Assembly (NCBI GenBank): GCA_014904985.1
Contig: MU129073.1
Coordinates: forward strand, 82,824 to 146,823
Direction: 5' to 3'
Length of the DNA stretch: 64,000 nucleotides
Origin: Hydnum rufescens UP504
Lineage: Eukaryota; Basidiomycota; Agaricomycetes; Cantharellales; Hydnaceae
Part shown: piece after piece, positions 22,560-34,710 of the stretch
How the letters are laid out: every line of letters starts with the position of its first letter
How positions within the stretch are numbered: position 1 is the first letter of the stretch
Translations under genes and position numbers: made by a program
The notes under the pieces: model-generated
Database searches by the model: none
What the model was told of the DNA's origin: nothing
Seen by the model: only the letters and a program-made list of their open reading frames with translations

Positions 22560-25500
22560 TATGAAGTTGCCCACACGTTTCCCAGCTGATAATATATTAT
22601 ATGTCAATGGATGTACAGCATACTAGGATTCAAGATACTCACAAGTATCCCATCTGCGAAGGTGCATATGGGACGTCGAACCAAAGGCACAATTATTGAT
22701 GAATGGCAACAAGTCCTCCCTTGAGTACTTTGACCCGTCGGGCATGGGAATGGGTAATTCGTCAGGCCAGCCCACTAGCGTATATTTCTTTGCGTGCAGT
22801 TTAAGACCCAATTGCTTCCCTGGAAATGCCCACCCAGAGCCTGCTTTGGTCTTCTTGGTACCAATACCATACAGTTCTATAGATAGCACAATGGTAAAGA
22901 AAGTAATCTTGATTATTGAAATGAAGAATGCTACATACCTAATATGGGTTTCATGAAAGACGCTAAGGTGGCATTGGCTTTGTCCCAGTTCGCTGATGCC
23001 TCGTGCCTTTTTTCCTCAACATCCTGGATGGTTCTGTTCATCTCGGAAGGGTTATTTGCATGGCTTGATTAAAGTTATATCAGTTTCTAGTTGAACGCTG
23101 AAATATAAAGATATATACTTTGCAGTTCGCACAACCTCGAAAAGCGAGTTAAGAATGTCATGCTTGAAAGGGTCGAGAGCCCCCGTTAATTCAGGTGATC
23201 CGGTAATGGTACAGTTTTGTTCTGTTGCAAATCTGTCTTCAAGATCTTCATTAAAAAGAAACATGACAAGAGCGATATTGGAGAACGTATGTAAATGCAG
23301 CGCCTGATGGGCATATCAGTAATAATAGAATATGAAATGATGCGTAGCTTTGCGTACCTGCTTTTTTATCGCATCGGCATGGTGCTTCATTATTGTGGCT
23401 CACCAACCAGCCTCAACTCGTTCGAAATCCTGAATGCCTCGCTTCTTGTGTAGAGCTGCACGGAGAGATTCCTTTTTGGCGGCAGCTTCATCATCATCTA
23501 GGCCCTCAAATAAAGCAGCATATTCTGCCTTCATTCAAGTATTCCAATCTTTCAAAGTCTCTGTTAAAACAAGTAGTTCATGTTAGTACTGGATTTCAAG
23601 AAATAGGCATTATAAACCATTGGTTCCACACCATCAGGCTGTCAGTTCTCCCATTGGGTATGCAAGAAAGCATTCCAAGCATTCTCACTCCGAGTAGGTA
23701 AGACTGGCATCACGGCACCTCCTTCAATGAGAATCCGAGTGCATCTTACGCCCCAGTCCTTTGCCAGCCAGTTCACCGCCGTCATGTATTGGCCCCACAG
23801 AGCTTGAGAAACTTTCTTTTGGTCGAGACTTAGAGGTCTGTCTTGGAGATTTTTGTCATGGTTGATGGTGTCGTCTTGCAAGCCAGGGTCAATGTCGGTG
23901 TCTTGGGCTTGTAAATTTCGGAGTTGTTCTTTGATCGCTGAGACATCAACAGCAATGCCATTGCTCCCGCCTGACTTAGCACATCCAGCGCGCTGTACTC
24001 ACTTCTTTGCTACCTGAGAGTGCATTCATTGGGCCTTCTTTCCGTGCCCACCAGCATCATTGCTTCCTTCGTTACTGACGTTGTTGGAATCCTCATCGTC
24101 TGTGAATCCGAGATTAGATTCTTGGAATTCTGACCCACTAGAGTTATTGCCATCATCAATCCCAGCAAAAGCATCATGGGGATCGTTGTCATTAAGCCAC
24201 CCATAATTGGCAAGAGACGCTTGGGTAAGCTTGCCCAGTAAGTTCACATCTGATATCATATGGGGTTGACTGACCCCGACATCCCGATGTGTAATTAGGG
24301 CGGTTGGAGGAGGTTGGGAAGTGGAGCCGGAAGTGTGTATGAGTGGGAGCCCAGTTTGATAGAACTGGACGATGTAATGCCCAACTGCACAATAGGACTC
24401 GCCGTTGATAGAGATGTGGAATTGGTGAGACCGGTGGATGGGGGTGGAATCTATAGAGCATCCTTCATCTTCATTTTTTATGGGCGAATGTGACAAAACA
24501 TACTGGTTTCCCATTTCACTCATATGTTCATTTAGCCATTTTCATGATGTCAACGAGACATTTATCAATAAGACCAGGGTTTTGGTCTATGGGGCAATGG
24601 GCGAAGGCTGATCAAACAATGTCAGGGATCTCCGTAACGGAACCACCGGCCCCCCAGAAGACCAACCCACCCTTGTGCTGGGCACCCCTAATTGATAGTG
24701 ATTGGGCAACCCGACGCACGTCCTCAAAAGCCTTGGCAGAGTAGTTTTCGATTGCGGTTTCGGCAGCATGTCAGTCGCCAAACCATCCTTGGCAAAATCC
24801 TTAAATGCTGGGCCAAATCCTACATCATCGACACAAAACTTGCCAATGCTACCTGTACCAAATGCTTGTCGCCAGTCTTGAGATGAGGTGAAGACAGTGC
24901 TTCCAAGATAATCGTGTTGTGATGCAGTAACACCGACATCCGGGAGATGTTAGAGGAGAGTTTGAAGGTAGAGCAACCGTGACGCATGCCATTCGTCACT
25001 GCGGGGTTCACCACCATCATATGTCTCATATGCGAGGAGTTGGTCATTAGTTTGGCCAACTGAATTGCCGAAAGCAACACGCGTGTGGTGGGTGTCAAGA
25101 TCTGGAGTGTGTTGACTAGTAGGGGGCTGGGCAACACCATGACTGGGGGGGTCCTGCATACAATAATGGAATATTAAAGTAGAGCCTAGACGAAAATTGA
25201 TGAGAAACTCACAGATCCTGCCCCATCGTCATCAGAAAGAAATAGAGGTTTCGTACGAGAGAGCAGTGGGTTGTCGGTCATATCATCATTTGAATGGGTG
25301 GTGCGGTTTCCATGCCCATGTCCATGTGTATGGTCGCGCCCATGCCCTGCTTCTGAATCGACAGAGTCCTTGCAGCAGTTGATTTTCCCTTGCCCTTCAC
25401 ACCTCTGCCTCATCCCTCAGAGGCCTCAGCATCAACGTACACTTGGCTTTCGACTGCTTTCTGTGTCCTTCGGATTTTTCGCAGTGTGCGGTATGCTATA

Positions 25501-25736
25501 AAACCAAAAAAAATTGTTTGTTCTCAAAAAGATGAAGAAAAGAGGGTGTAGAAAAGTACTTTCCTTGCCAGTTTCATTCTCTGCAGCACTACCTTCGGGG
25601 GTCTGAGGTGGAGATCTACCCTAGGAGGCAAAGTAATGAGCCAGGGATGAATTGATCCCTGGACACTGCTCACCGGGCTCTTGTTGCTTCTTACTATTAC
25701 TTGCCGATGATCTACTTGACCAGAATCACCAGACAT
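22560..25736 (-). pseudogene. Degenerate multi-exon gene of an unrecognised agaricomycete-type family
   Basis: Minus-strand fragments in consistent order look like one gene: MSGDSGQVDHRQV at 25736, an acidic/His-Gly-rich stretch around 25300, an Asp/Ser-rich segment (24523-24026), KVSQALWGQYMTAVNWLAKDWGVRC (core piece 23881-23642), a Lys/Arg-rich helical part around 23400, NIALVMFLFNEDLEDRF at 23240, and a C-terminal block with LVGWPDELPIPMPDG at about 22740. WP-x-x-(V/L)P-x-P endings of this kind occur in expanded, repeat-associated agaricomycete proteins of unknown role; that link is from memory and loose. Several stops and frame changes remain that splicing does not obviously explain. No enzyme motif was seen. 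Confidence 0.4.
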
Positions 25737-27073
25737 GATGGTTTGAAACCGAGCACGAGAACTGACATCGCTATTCCCGAATACACGAGGAGGGGAGGGC
25801 GGGGGGTTCTAGAAGGGCACAAGGTACCTAGTGTCGAAAAATAATTCATATTACCTCAGAATCATTAGATACCTCCATCCCTTATAATAATGGACTCACA
25901 ATCAAAAGAATCTCAATGCAAAGCAGTATCTGTCCAATATTCATGCACTGGACAAAAAAAGAGATGAACATGGCCAGATACATGCCCATAGCAAGGCTAG
26001 TTACTTATAAGAGAAATATTAGTACAGTGAACCAAATGGTAGGATTCCTTAACTGGGGTGGGGCACCAGGAAGGACAGGGAAGCAGAATTAAGGGAGGCA
26101 ATCTACCCCCAGGTGCGAGTGAGCCAAGGTTTCACGTTGACCTGATTTGATTCTGATGTGGCTATCCAAGGGCTAGCGGAGCTTGCTGAAGCTAATTTCA
26201 GCTTACCCAAGCTAAAATTGGTGGCTTCCCAGGGCTAAATTGGGCTGACCTGACCTAGCTACCCCGGGGCTTCTCGGGGCTACCGCCCCGAACCCCACCT
26301 TTTTCTGTGTGGACCCAGGCTAAAAAATATGGCCTAGCAAGCCCTATTTTTCAAGCAAGGAAGGACAGTGATCCAAGGTAAACTCATATAGATTAGACCT
26401 AGTTAGCTAAGATATGCCTATAGGGAATATCCTAGCTAACTAGGTGCCTCGGGTTCGATCGCCTGAAGGTGTTAAAGAAACATTCGTGCTAATCTTGTGT
26501 CACTCAGGAGACTTTTTGACAAACTTGATATGTAAGCTTTTGGTTATTACATATTCCTTCTTTTTTTCTTTGATTCAACTATAAGAGCATATGCGTCTAC
26601 AAATATGTGAAGCTCGCTCCCAAATTTGAGAGTACCTGTAATTAAGCGCTGGTTCGAAATCATGGCCCATGACCATAGCGGAGTTTTGACCCCACTGCGT
26701 GTGAGGCACTTAAAGCACTGCGATGGATTATTTCATTTTTTTCTTTGATGGCAAATTTTATTCCTCTGATTTAGTGCATGGAGTCCCCCGGAGTAGGTGA
26801 TCGAGTGACTGGTGTGTATTGCTTCTCACATAATGATCAACCATGAACACTGAGATGCGCAGCTGACGAATACATGAGCCATACCGTCCGTGCCTCCGCA
26901 GTGCTGGATTGGCGGAACACCAGATGCATTCTTGAACGTTATTGTTCGATTCCTCTAAAATTACACGTAACTCACACATGTGTACACGATCGCAAGATAT
27001 TTGAGTCGTCAGGAATTCAGTTGATTCCCAGCAGAAACGATAGACAAATATCGGAATTTGCATGAATGAATCC

Positions 27074-28282
27074 ATTTAAACTGTCTAACGCCGGTGTTTT
27101 ATGGCCCTAGGGTTTAACTTCATTCCCCACTCTTCCCAAGCTAGAATGTGTAATGTATGAAAATTATTTAACAAAGTATTATCCAAATATTACAATACCT
27201 GGATTACGGAGGCAGGTTGTTTGGCATGATTCGGGGAATGGTTTCAATGGTGCTCATAAGACCGTGAATCAAATCAAACCCAAGCCGCCAATATGAATGA
27301 GTCAGGTGCTGCTCAACAATAATGCAAGAGGATTATGCTGCAACCTTGTATCCTCCGCCGCTTAAGAGTAATCCATCCGAAAGAAAGGAACAAACCTTTC
27401 TATTTGTCGCCATGCGCGGTCCGCGAAATGCGCGTCCAAAACATTCAAACACCGGTACTTCGAGTCCTTCCCCAAGTTGTACTTGAAGCGCAACGCCATA
27501 GGCTTTTGTCCGCTTTGCTGGCAGCTCCTCGTACTGCGACGTTTGGGCGACATTTGACAGGAGGCCGCGTCATGAGAATGATGCGGTTGATGGGGAGTAA
27601 TATGGCAGATGTCGATGGACTCTTGTACAAGAGATCTGCCATGTGGATTATTGTGAATAATGAAGGTATATCGACCTGATTAATACCCGTCAGATAGACG
27701 GGGATATTGATTCCATGACGCAGGCCGGATAAAACGCGACTAATGTTTGACTGCAGCTTCCACAACAGATCAATGGCTCCTGAGAAACAAGAAACCTCAG
27801 TTATTGGCGTTCCTCGACACTAGAAGCCGCATGTGGATTGTTACCGCCCCACCAGAAGGTTAACATCTAACAGTAGAAGTCGCGCTCTGCTCATTTTAGT
27901 GTCAAGATCTCCGATCCACACGGCTCAGCATACCGCCAAGTATCACCATTATTAATCGGAAACAATTGTCATACTTTTGAAGACTGTAGGCGCAGTTCCG
28001 GAGTTGTGCCCCCCTACGAAAAGTTCCTCCGCACAGGAGCGTCGCAGTTATGAAAATCACAGGCAGTAGAAACGCTGACCCTGCCCTCGATTAATGCATC
28101 AAGCTTGCGGAATATCGATCTACCCACGGCGGTCCTGAGGTAGATACCAAGGCTAATTAGGCGTCGTGCATTGGGCGTCACTGCTAACAAACTGTGTGTG
28201 CTCCACCAGGCATCCATCCATGCCCTTCTCCGTATCGAACTCCAAAGAGCATAATCGAGTCGATGTATCAGTTGGCGTCCAT
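27074..28282 (-). pseudogene. IAH1: Scrambled inverted copy of the IAH1 esterase gene
   Basis: The start codon region (minus strand, 28282-28280) and the end near 27074 both align with the gene at 9304-10478, and the exon order is kept. One-base indels break the frame in almost every exon, including the block around KPMALR (27515-27470) and the catalytic DGLH region. No functional product could be read as written. Whether this is decay or uncorrected read error is discussed in the findings. Confidence 0.85.
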
Positions 28283-28559
28283 AGTAGGAGGGTACACTGT
28301 CCTAGGAAAACTGTTTCCAGTATCTAGAGGACCAGTTGAGCTTGGATCACATCCCTCAAACCAGACGAGACGACACAAAGAAGTCAAACACTTGAATTTC
28401 TATGTTCACGACCTTTCACAGAACTCCGAGGCAAAAACATTTATTCTTTAAACAAGAACTATTGTTATACCCTCAATATCATATATCACGAGATTATGCA
28501 CCAGGATTCTGAAGGCGAGCATTGGAGCAGCAGTAGGGCGTCCACTTCTATGATCTATC

Positions 28560-29480
28560 TCTATATTGTCTACATCCCCCTATGGCCATCCATCCTCCAG
28601 TCGTATCATCAATCTATTGGAGGACCTAGTAATACGCCACCGGAGACGCACGGATCTCATTCGCACACCAATGCCTTTCCCATTGAATCTTCAACCCTAG
28701 GACCACGAAGCTAGCAACGACCAGCAATTTGCCCCGCGGCGACTTGGGGCGTGGATTGACATCAGGACGACCAATCACCAAGCGAGGGACACAGGGAATC
28801 GTCCTAGGCAGATACCGACGGGCTACGACCAGGGCGTTGTCTTCAAAATCGCTAGGAACACTAGATGTTAATCGCTTCGAGAATGTAATCGCCATCTAAT
28901 AAAAATCATCAAGGGGAAATTATCCTCTTACGGTCCCAGCAACCGCGTCGATTACTGCCGTTGTCCACCATTGCACTCATTAGGACGGAAGCGAAAAGGC
29001 TCAAGTTTCGTCCAATGCAGCGAGGAAGCCGGATGGGCCACATGCGAGCACCGTTGAATAGACCAACAACACCCAAAAAAGAGCCGCCATTTCACGCCGA
29101 GGACTGCATCCCTGGATCACGAACACTTTGAGAAGAATGACGTAGAACGGCATTAAAAATATGGCAGAGAGAAGGCCAAAGATATCCGCCTAGAAGAGGG
29201 CGTCCTCGAGGGCCGCCTTCAGGCGAAAAAGGGGCGTCCCCTCCAAAGGGCGAATCCGGCCGAATAATCAGCGAGAGAAACCGCAGCACAACCCGGAAGG
29301 AGCTGAAGGTCGGATATAAATTTATCAGCGAAGAAGGCTCATTCCGCAGTTATAAGCTTATACTCTTGTCAATGACAGTGCTCGAGTCTGACGAAAGGAG
29401 AAGGGCCTCCCATGAAATGATTCTCCCGGGAGAAGAGTAAAGAAACCTGCTGCCATATCAATGTGGATGTGTGGAGATGA
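28560..29480 (-). pseudogene. Scrambled 3' part of the SLC35-type transporter, copy C
   Basis: Minus-strand sequence matches the last three exons of the transporter at 8192-9045, including recognisable pieces of the AAGALLVVASFVVLG segment near 28720. It breaks off at 29489 before the upstream exons. Frames are lost repeatedly by one-base indels. Confidence 0.8.
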
Positions 29481-29489
29481 TACTCGTTC

Positions 29490-31289
29490 TTGCTCAGCTT
29501 CTCTTTCCTCGGCGGCGTGGCGCCGCCGTTCCTGCTCCTCACGCTCCCATCTTAGTTTAAGCTGCAAACGATCCTTTTCGTACACACTGCGTGAAGAAGG
29601 GAGGGGAGGAACTTGAGGTTCGCGCCCAAGGGCAGCATGAGCGTACCGCTCCCGCTCGCGGGCCGAAACAGCATCCCCACCCCATGTTATCCCGTTCGTG
29701 GCACGATTCTCCTTTCCCTCCACCGCCGTGGTCGAGGAAAATGCAGAAGCAGTCTGAGGGGAAGGTGCCGTAGGACTCCTCCTATGTCGAACAGGCTCAT
29801 TGAAAACCTGATTGCGCTCAGAAGTTAGGCCTGGCTTAGAGGAATGAGAGTCAAGTACAGATCGCATGGCGTTTGTCGCATGAGCAGCGGGATTGCCAGT
29901 TAGAGGCTCAATAGATGAGCGTTGGGCGGCCAATGTTCCCGGGGCATGCGATCGATATCGCTCGGGAAGCCCATTTGTTTCTTGCATTGAGGGAAGAGTT
30001 CGTGGGCCGCGGTACGGGGGTATCGGGGGGAACAACTGTTGGGTGTGGTATAGAGGAGAGAGGGGCAGGAGAAACGGCAGGATTTCCATGGAGGCCGAAG
30101 GCGGCTCGTCACTCACGTCTTTCCGTTTCGAAGGCCTTTGAACCGTCGATTCTAAGTAAAATACGTTATGGTCGCCATTCCGAAAGCCAAGGGAAGGGAA
30201 ACATACCCAATGGAGGGCTGGATACTGGGTCCTCGTCTTCAGACATCATGTCTTTTGTTGCAAGCTCCAGCGCAGCTAGCTCCCGAGCCCAATGTCCTGA
30301 GGAATCACAGCCGATTCCATCTAATTCGAACAAATCACTATCAGCGTGAGGTGGATTCGAATGGAGTCCTGGCTCATCCCGTTCGTGACCATCTGTTGAG
30401 GAAGCGCGCGGGAGGGCTACGCGACTCTGGGAAATCGACGTCCCAAGAACCCGGGGTTGATAAGACGAATGAGGGGCGGGACGAGCGCCCGGGACCTCGT
30501 CGCTGTTTGGGCTGCTGGAGGCTGACGATGGAGAGGTGGAATCAGCAGAGAGGTACCGATTTGCGACCAGGGATTGTGTTTGGACTGCGGAAGTCCCCCG
30601 ATAGGTACGCAGGCCAGCGGCAGGAGTGACATATACTCTGCGTGTATTAGAAGCTGTAAAACGGTTAATTCCCGTAGCAGGGTTCGGGTTCTGAATAAGT
30701 CAAGTTTTCAGAGGCAGGGCAAACAGGTTTCAAAACGCGATCGTACTTCTGTTTCTTGGACGGAATCCAATGGGGATGCTTCCAGAGAGGTCCGTTCTGG
30801 CGCATCGCCCCATGTGCCAGGAATACGGGGTCGAGAAGGGACCGTGACAGAACGCTTGAATGGTCGACGGGGAGCAAGATCTGGGGACGTGCTAGAGCCT
30901 GGTTGAGCAGAAGGGGAGGAAGAGGATCGAGAGCTATGGCCTTCCAGAGAGAGTCTCAGAGGAGGCGAGCGTGATTTTGACCTATCCCATATTTGAGCGT
31001 GGTCAGGCGCGTCCTCGTCGTGGTCATGGCTGCCGTTCTGTTGTGGATCCAGCCTAAATTCAGGGAGTTTAGGGCGCACCAGGCCCACAGTTAGGCGCGT
31101 GGAGGGAATATCTGATGCAGATGCAGTCCGAGTGAATGCTGTTGAACTGGATCTTTGTCGTGTCGGGACAGGACGAGTTGCTCTGCGAATGGGTGATGAT
31201 TCTTCTGGGACAGATGCAGGAAGGCCTTTAGGTTCCTTAGGATCCCAGCTGTCGCCATCGTCATCGTCGCGGTATTGGGTTGTAGGCAT
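29490..31289 (-). pseudogene. MPS1: Mps1 kinase copy B, truncated before the kinase domain
   Basis: Exons correspond to 31289-30747, 30690-30207 and 30151-29490. The copy ends at the duplication breakpoint right after REAEQ, and the adjoining sequence is copy C. The whole kinase domain and part of the coiled coil are therefore absent. Two one-base changes (an extra G at about 30025 and a missing G at about 30081) shift the frame and shift it back, altering about 18 residues. At most it could make a non-catalytic N-terminal protein; a pseudogene is more likely. Confidence 0.9.
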
Positions 31290-31390
31290 TTGGTTTGTTT
31301 ACACTGAAGTTGTTGAACAACGCCAAACACGTCACGCTCGGGAATTACCGCAGTCGCTTTGACACGGTAACCTCGAGGCGCTGTCCTTCG

Positions 31391-32861
31391 ATGTTGGACA
31401 CCTACAATATCGGCCTCCTCCTGCTCCTTATCGTCGTGTTCCTCTGGACCTCCTCTAATTTTATCACCCAGGCGCGAACGTTTTATAATTGCTTCTCTCA
31501 CTTCTAATCTACGTATCTACCTTCCAGAATCTCTTCGACGATGGTTTCCAGATGCCTTTTCTGTGCGTTCCTGGATTGTAGGCACCACTTTCTCAATCTC
31601 AGATTTAGTTCAGCGTCACCTACTTTAATACTGCGTCATTCTCCGTCTACCTCTTGCCTCTTCTTCTCTATCGCTGGCCGCGAGTCTCGTAGGTCTTTCT
31701 AGCAGTGCAGGTTTGCCTAATGCTTTTATATATCCATTTTTTTAGAGCGTTATATTCCTATATGCCGGTCACAGAGATCCCGGAAGGAGGTCTGTCCCCT
31801 GCAGAAGGCAGAAAACGTCTACCGCCCTTATCTACTCGCGAGACAGCCAATCTCGCCATTCTCTTTTGCTTCCTATGGTTTGTTGCAAACTGGTCCCAGA
31901 ATGCCTCGCTAGAACATACTTCCGTGGCCAGTAGCACCATATTGGCCAGTATGAGCGGTATGCAATTATCCCTCCCACATCAACCACGATTGATTATGGC
32001 GCTAGGTTTCTTTACTCTTCTCCTCGGGAGAGTCTTTCATGTGGAGGCCTTCTCCTTCGTCAGACTCGGCACTGTCATGACAAGGTATACCTTATAACGC
32101 GGGGATGAGCCTTCTTCGCTTATAATTTTTTCCGACTTCAGCTTCCTCGGGGTTGTGCTCGTTTCTCTCGCTGATTCTGATTCGCCGGATTCCCTTTGAG
32201 GGGACGCCCCTTTTCGCCTGAAGGCGGGCCCTCGAGACGCCCTCTTCTAGGCGATATTCTTGCCCTTCTCTCTGCCATATTTTATGCGTTCTACGTCATT
32301 CTTCTCAAAGTTCGTATCCAGGATGAGTCTCGCGTGAACATGCGGCTCTTTTTTGGGTTTGTTGGTCTATTCAACGTGCTCTGCATGTGGCCCATCGGCT
32401 TCCTCCTGCATTGGACGAAACTTGAGCCTTTTCGGCTTCCGTCCTCTAAGATGCAATGGGTGGCAATCGCAGTGAACGTACGCGGTGCTGCGATCCGTAG
32501 TAGTAATTTCCCGTTGATATTTCTTATCTAGATGGCGATTACCTTCTCAAGCGATTACATCTATGTCCTAGCGATGTTGAAGACAACGCCCCTGGTCGTC
32601 ACCGTCGGTATCAGCCTAACCATTCCCTGTGCCCTCCTTGGTGATTTGTTCGTCGCTGATGTCAATCCACGGCTCCAAGTCGCCGCTGGGGCATTGCTGG
32701 TCGTTGCTAGCTTCGTGGTCCTCGGTGTTGAAGATTCTATGGGAAAGGCATGGTTGCGAATGAGATCCGTGCGTCTCGGTGGCGTATTACTTAGGTCCTC
32801 AATAGATGATGATACGACTGGAGATGATGGCCAAATAGGGGGATTAGACAATATAGAATAA
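31391..32861 (+). CDS. SLC35F-type transporter, copy B (one-base frameshift at a different site)
   Basis: Exons are 31391-31471, 31528-31562, 31614-31688, 31746-31957, 32006-32084, 32142-32477 and 32532-32861. The protein matches copy A with one extra Gly after PEG. The last exon is intact here (TTPLVVTVGISLTIP), unlike copy A. Exon 6 has one C too few at 32192-32194, giving an early stop after DSDSPDSL. Each copy thus carries one different C-run deletion; combined, the two define an intact gene of about 382 residues. Confidence 0.8.
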
Positions 32862-33119
32862 TATAGAAGTGGAGCCCTACTGCTGCTCCATGCTCGCCTT
32901 CAGAATCCTGGTGCATAATCGCGTGGATATATATATTGGAGTCTACAATAGTTTGTTTAATTAGACTAATGTTTTTGCCTTCGGAGTTGCTGTGAACAGT
33001 CGTGAACCATAGAAATTCAAGTATTTGACTCTTTTGGTCGTCTCGCTGGTTTAGGGGATTGATCCCAGCTCACTGTCCTCTAGATACTGAATACAGTTTT
33101 CCTCGGACACCCTCCTACT

Positions 33120-34294
33120 ATGGCCGCCAATGTACTCGACTCGATTATGCTCTTTGGAGATTCGATCACAGAGCATGGATGGATGCCTGGTGGACACGCA
33201 CAGTTGTTAGCAGGTGAGCCCAATGCACGACGCCTATTACCTTGGTACTATCCTCAGGACGCGCCGTGTGGTAGATCGATATGTCCGCAAGCTTGATGTC
33301 ATTAATCGAGGGCTGGGTCAGCGTTCTATCCTGTGATTTCATACTGGCGACGCTCACTGCGGAGGACTTTTTCGTAGGGGGCTACAACTCGGAATGGGGC
33401 CTTACAGTCTTCAAACAGGTATAAATTGCTTTCCATTAATAATGGTGATACTTGGCGGTATGCTGAGCCGTGTGGTTCGGAGATCTTTGCCACTAAAGAT
33501 GAGCAGACGCGACTTCCTACCGTTAGATTGTTAACCTTCTGGTGGGGCGAGTAACATCCACCGTGCTGCTTCTAGTACGAGGAACGCCAATAATGAGGTT
33601 TCATTGTTTCTAGGAGCCAATGATGCTGTTGTGGAAGGCGCAGTTCAACATGTCCGTTTATCCGGTCTGCGTCATGGAATAATATTCCCGTCTATCTGAC
33701 GGGGTTTAATTCAGGTCGATATCCTTCATTATATCGACAATATCCACATGGCAGTATCTCTTGTCAAGTCCTCGACATCGCCATATTACTCCCCCAAGAC
33801 GCGCATCATTCTCATGACCCCGCCTCCTGTCAATGTCGCCCAACGTCCAGACGAGGAGCGTAGCAATGAGCGGACAAAAGCCTATGGCGTTGCGCTCAGA
33901 CAACTTGGGGAGGAACTCGAAGTACCGGTGTTTGATGTTTGGACCGCCATTTCGGACCGCGCAGGTGACAAAGAAGATGGTCTTGTTCCTTTCCTTTCGG
34001 ATGGATTACATCTTACGGCGGAGGGATACAAGGTTCATAAATCCTCTTCATATTGTCTGAGCAGCACCGACTCACATTGCGGCTTGGGTTAGATTGTATT
34101 CGACGGTCTTATGAGCACCATTGAAGCCAACTTCCCCGAACTCATGCCAGACAACCTAGCCTCCGTGTATCCCAGGTATGTAATATTTGGATAATACTTG
34201 TTAAAAATTTTCATACATAACACGTTCTAGCTGGGAAGAAGTGGGGGATGAAGCAAACCCTAGGGCCATAAAACCCCGGCGGTTGGACATTTGA
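33120..34294 (+). CDS. IAH1: Isoamyl acetate-hydrolysing GDSL esterase, copy B
   Basis: Exons are 33120-33213, 33275-33316, 33378-33418, 33483-33546, 33614-33651, 33715-34032, 34093-34175 and 34231-34294, again 247 residues. All four SGNH blocks, the GC-AG intron (33547-33613) and the splice sites are the same as in copy A. The stop is TGA here and TAA in copy A, with a few silent or conservative substitutions. This copy reads as functional. Confidence 0.88.
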
Positions 34295-34710
34295 ATGGAT
34301 TCATTTCAGCATAATGTTCCCCGATATTTCATCTTTTGCTGGGGAATCAACTGATATTCCTGACGACTTCAAAATATCTTGGCGATCGTGTACACATTTG
34401 AGTTGACGTTAATTTAGTAGGAATCAGACAATAAGGTTCAAGAATGCCATCTGGATGTTTCCCCATCCACGCTGCGGAGGCACGGACGATATGCCCTCAT
34501 GTATTCCTCAGTGGCGTCATCAGTGTTCATTTTGAATCGTTATGTGAGGGGCGTACACACCAGTCACTCGATCACCTACTCCCGGGGACTCATCGCTAAA
34601 TCAGAAGAATAAAATTGCACATCGAAGAAAAAATGAAATAATCCATCGCATGCTTTAGCGCCTCACACGCATGGGGTCAAAACTCCGCTATGTTCATGGG
34701 CATATTTCAA

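Larger units (their letters stand above)
26050..29489 (-). repeat. Inverted, error-rich copy C of the 8.1-11.5 kb segment
   Basis: Reading the minus strand from 29489 down to about 26050 gives the order of copy A from about 8140 to 11510: SLC35 3' part, esterase gene, 3' flank, dispersed repeat. Similarity is obvious, but one-base insertions and deletions occur every few bases in places (for example 27380-27560), besides substitutions. Copy B begins at once at 29490, so copies C and B form a large imperfect inverted repeat with a loop of about 2.4 kb. Confidence 0.88.
29490..34710 (+). repeat. Segmental duplication, copy B
   Basis: This is a direct, nearly identical copy of 5680-10895 (offset 23810 at the left end, 23816-23815 further right). 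Differences are few: single substitutions, one in-frame GGA insertion at about 31788, and scattered homopolymer length changes. To the right of 34710 the sequence is unrelated to copy A. Confidence 0.93.

Noticed and set aside
26050..29489. Repeat-induced point mutation as the cause of copy C divergence
   Set aside because: Differences are dominated by one-base indels and lack an obvious excess of C-to-T or G-to-A changes.
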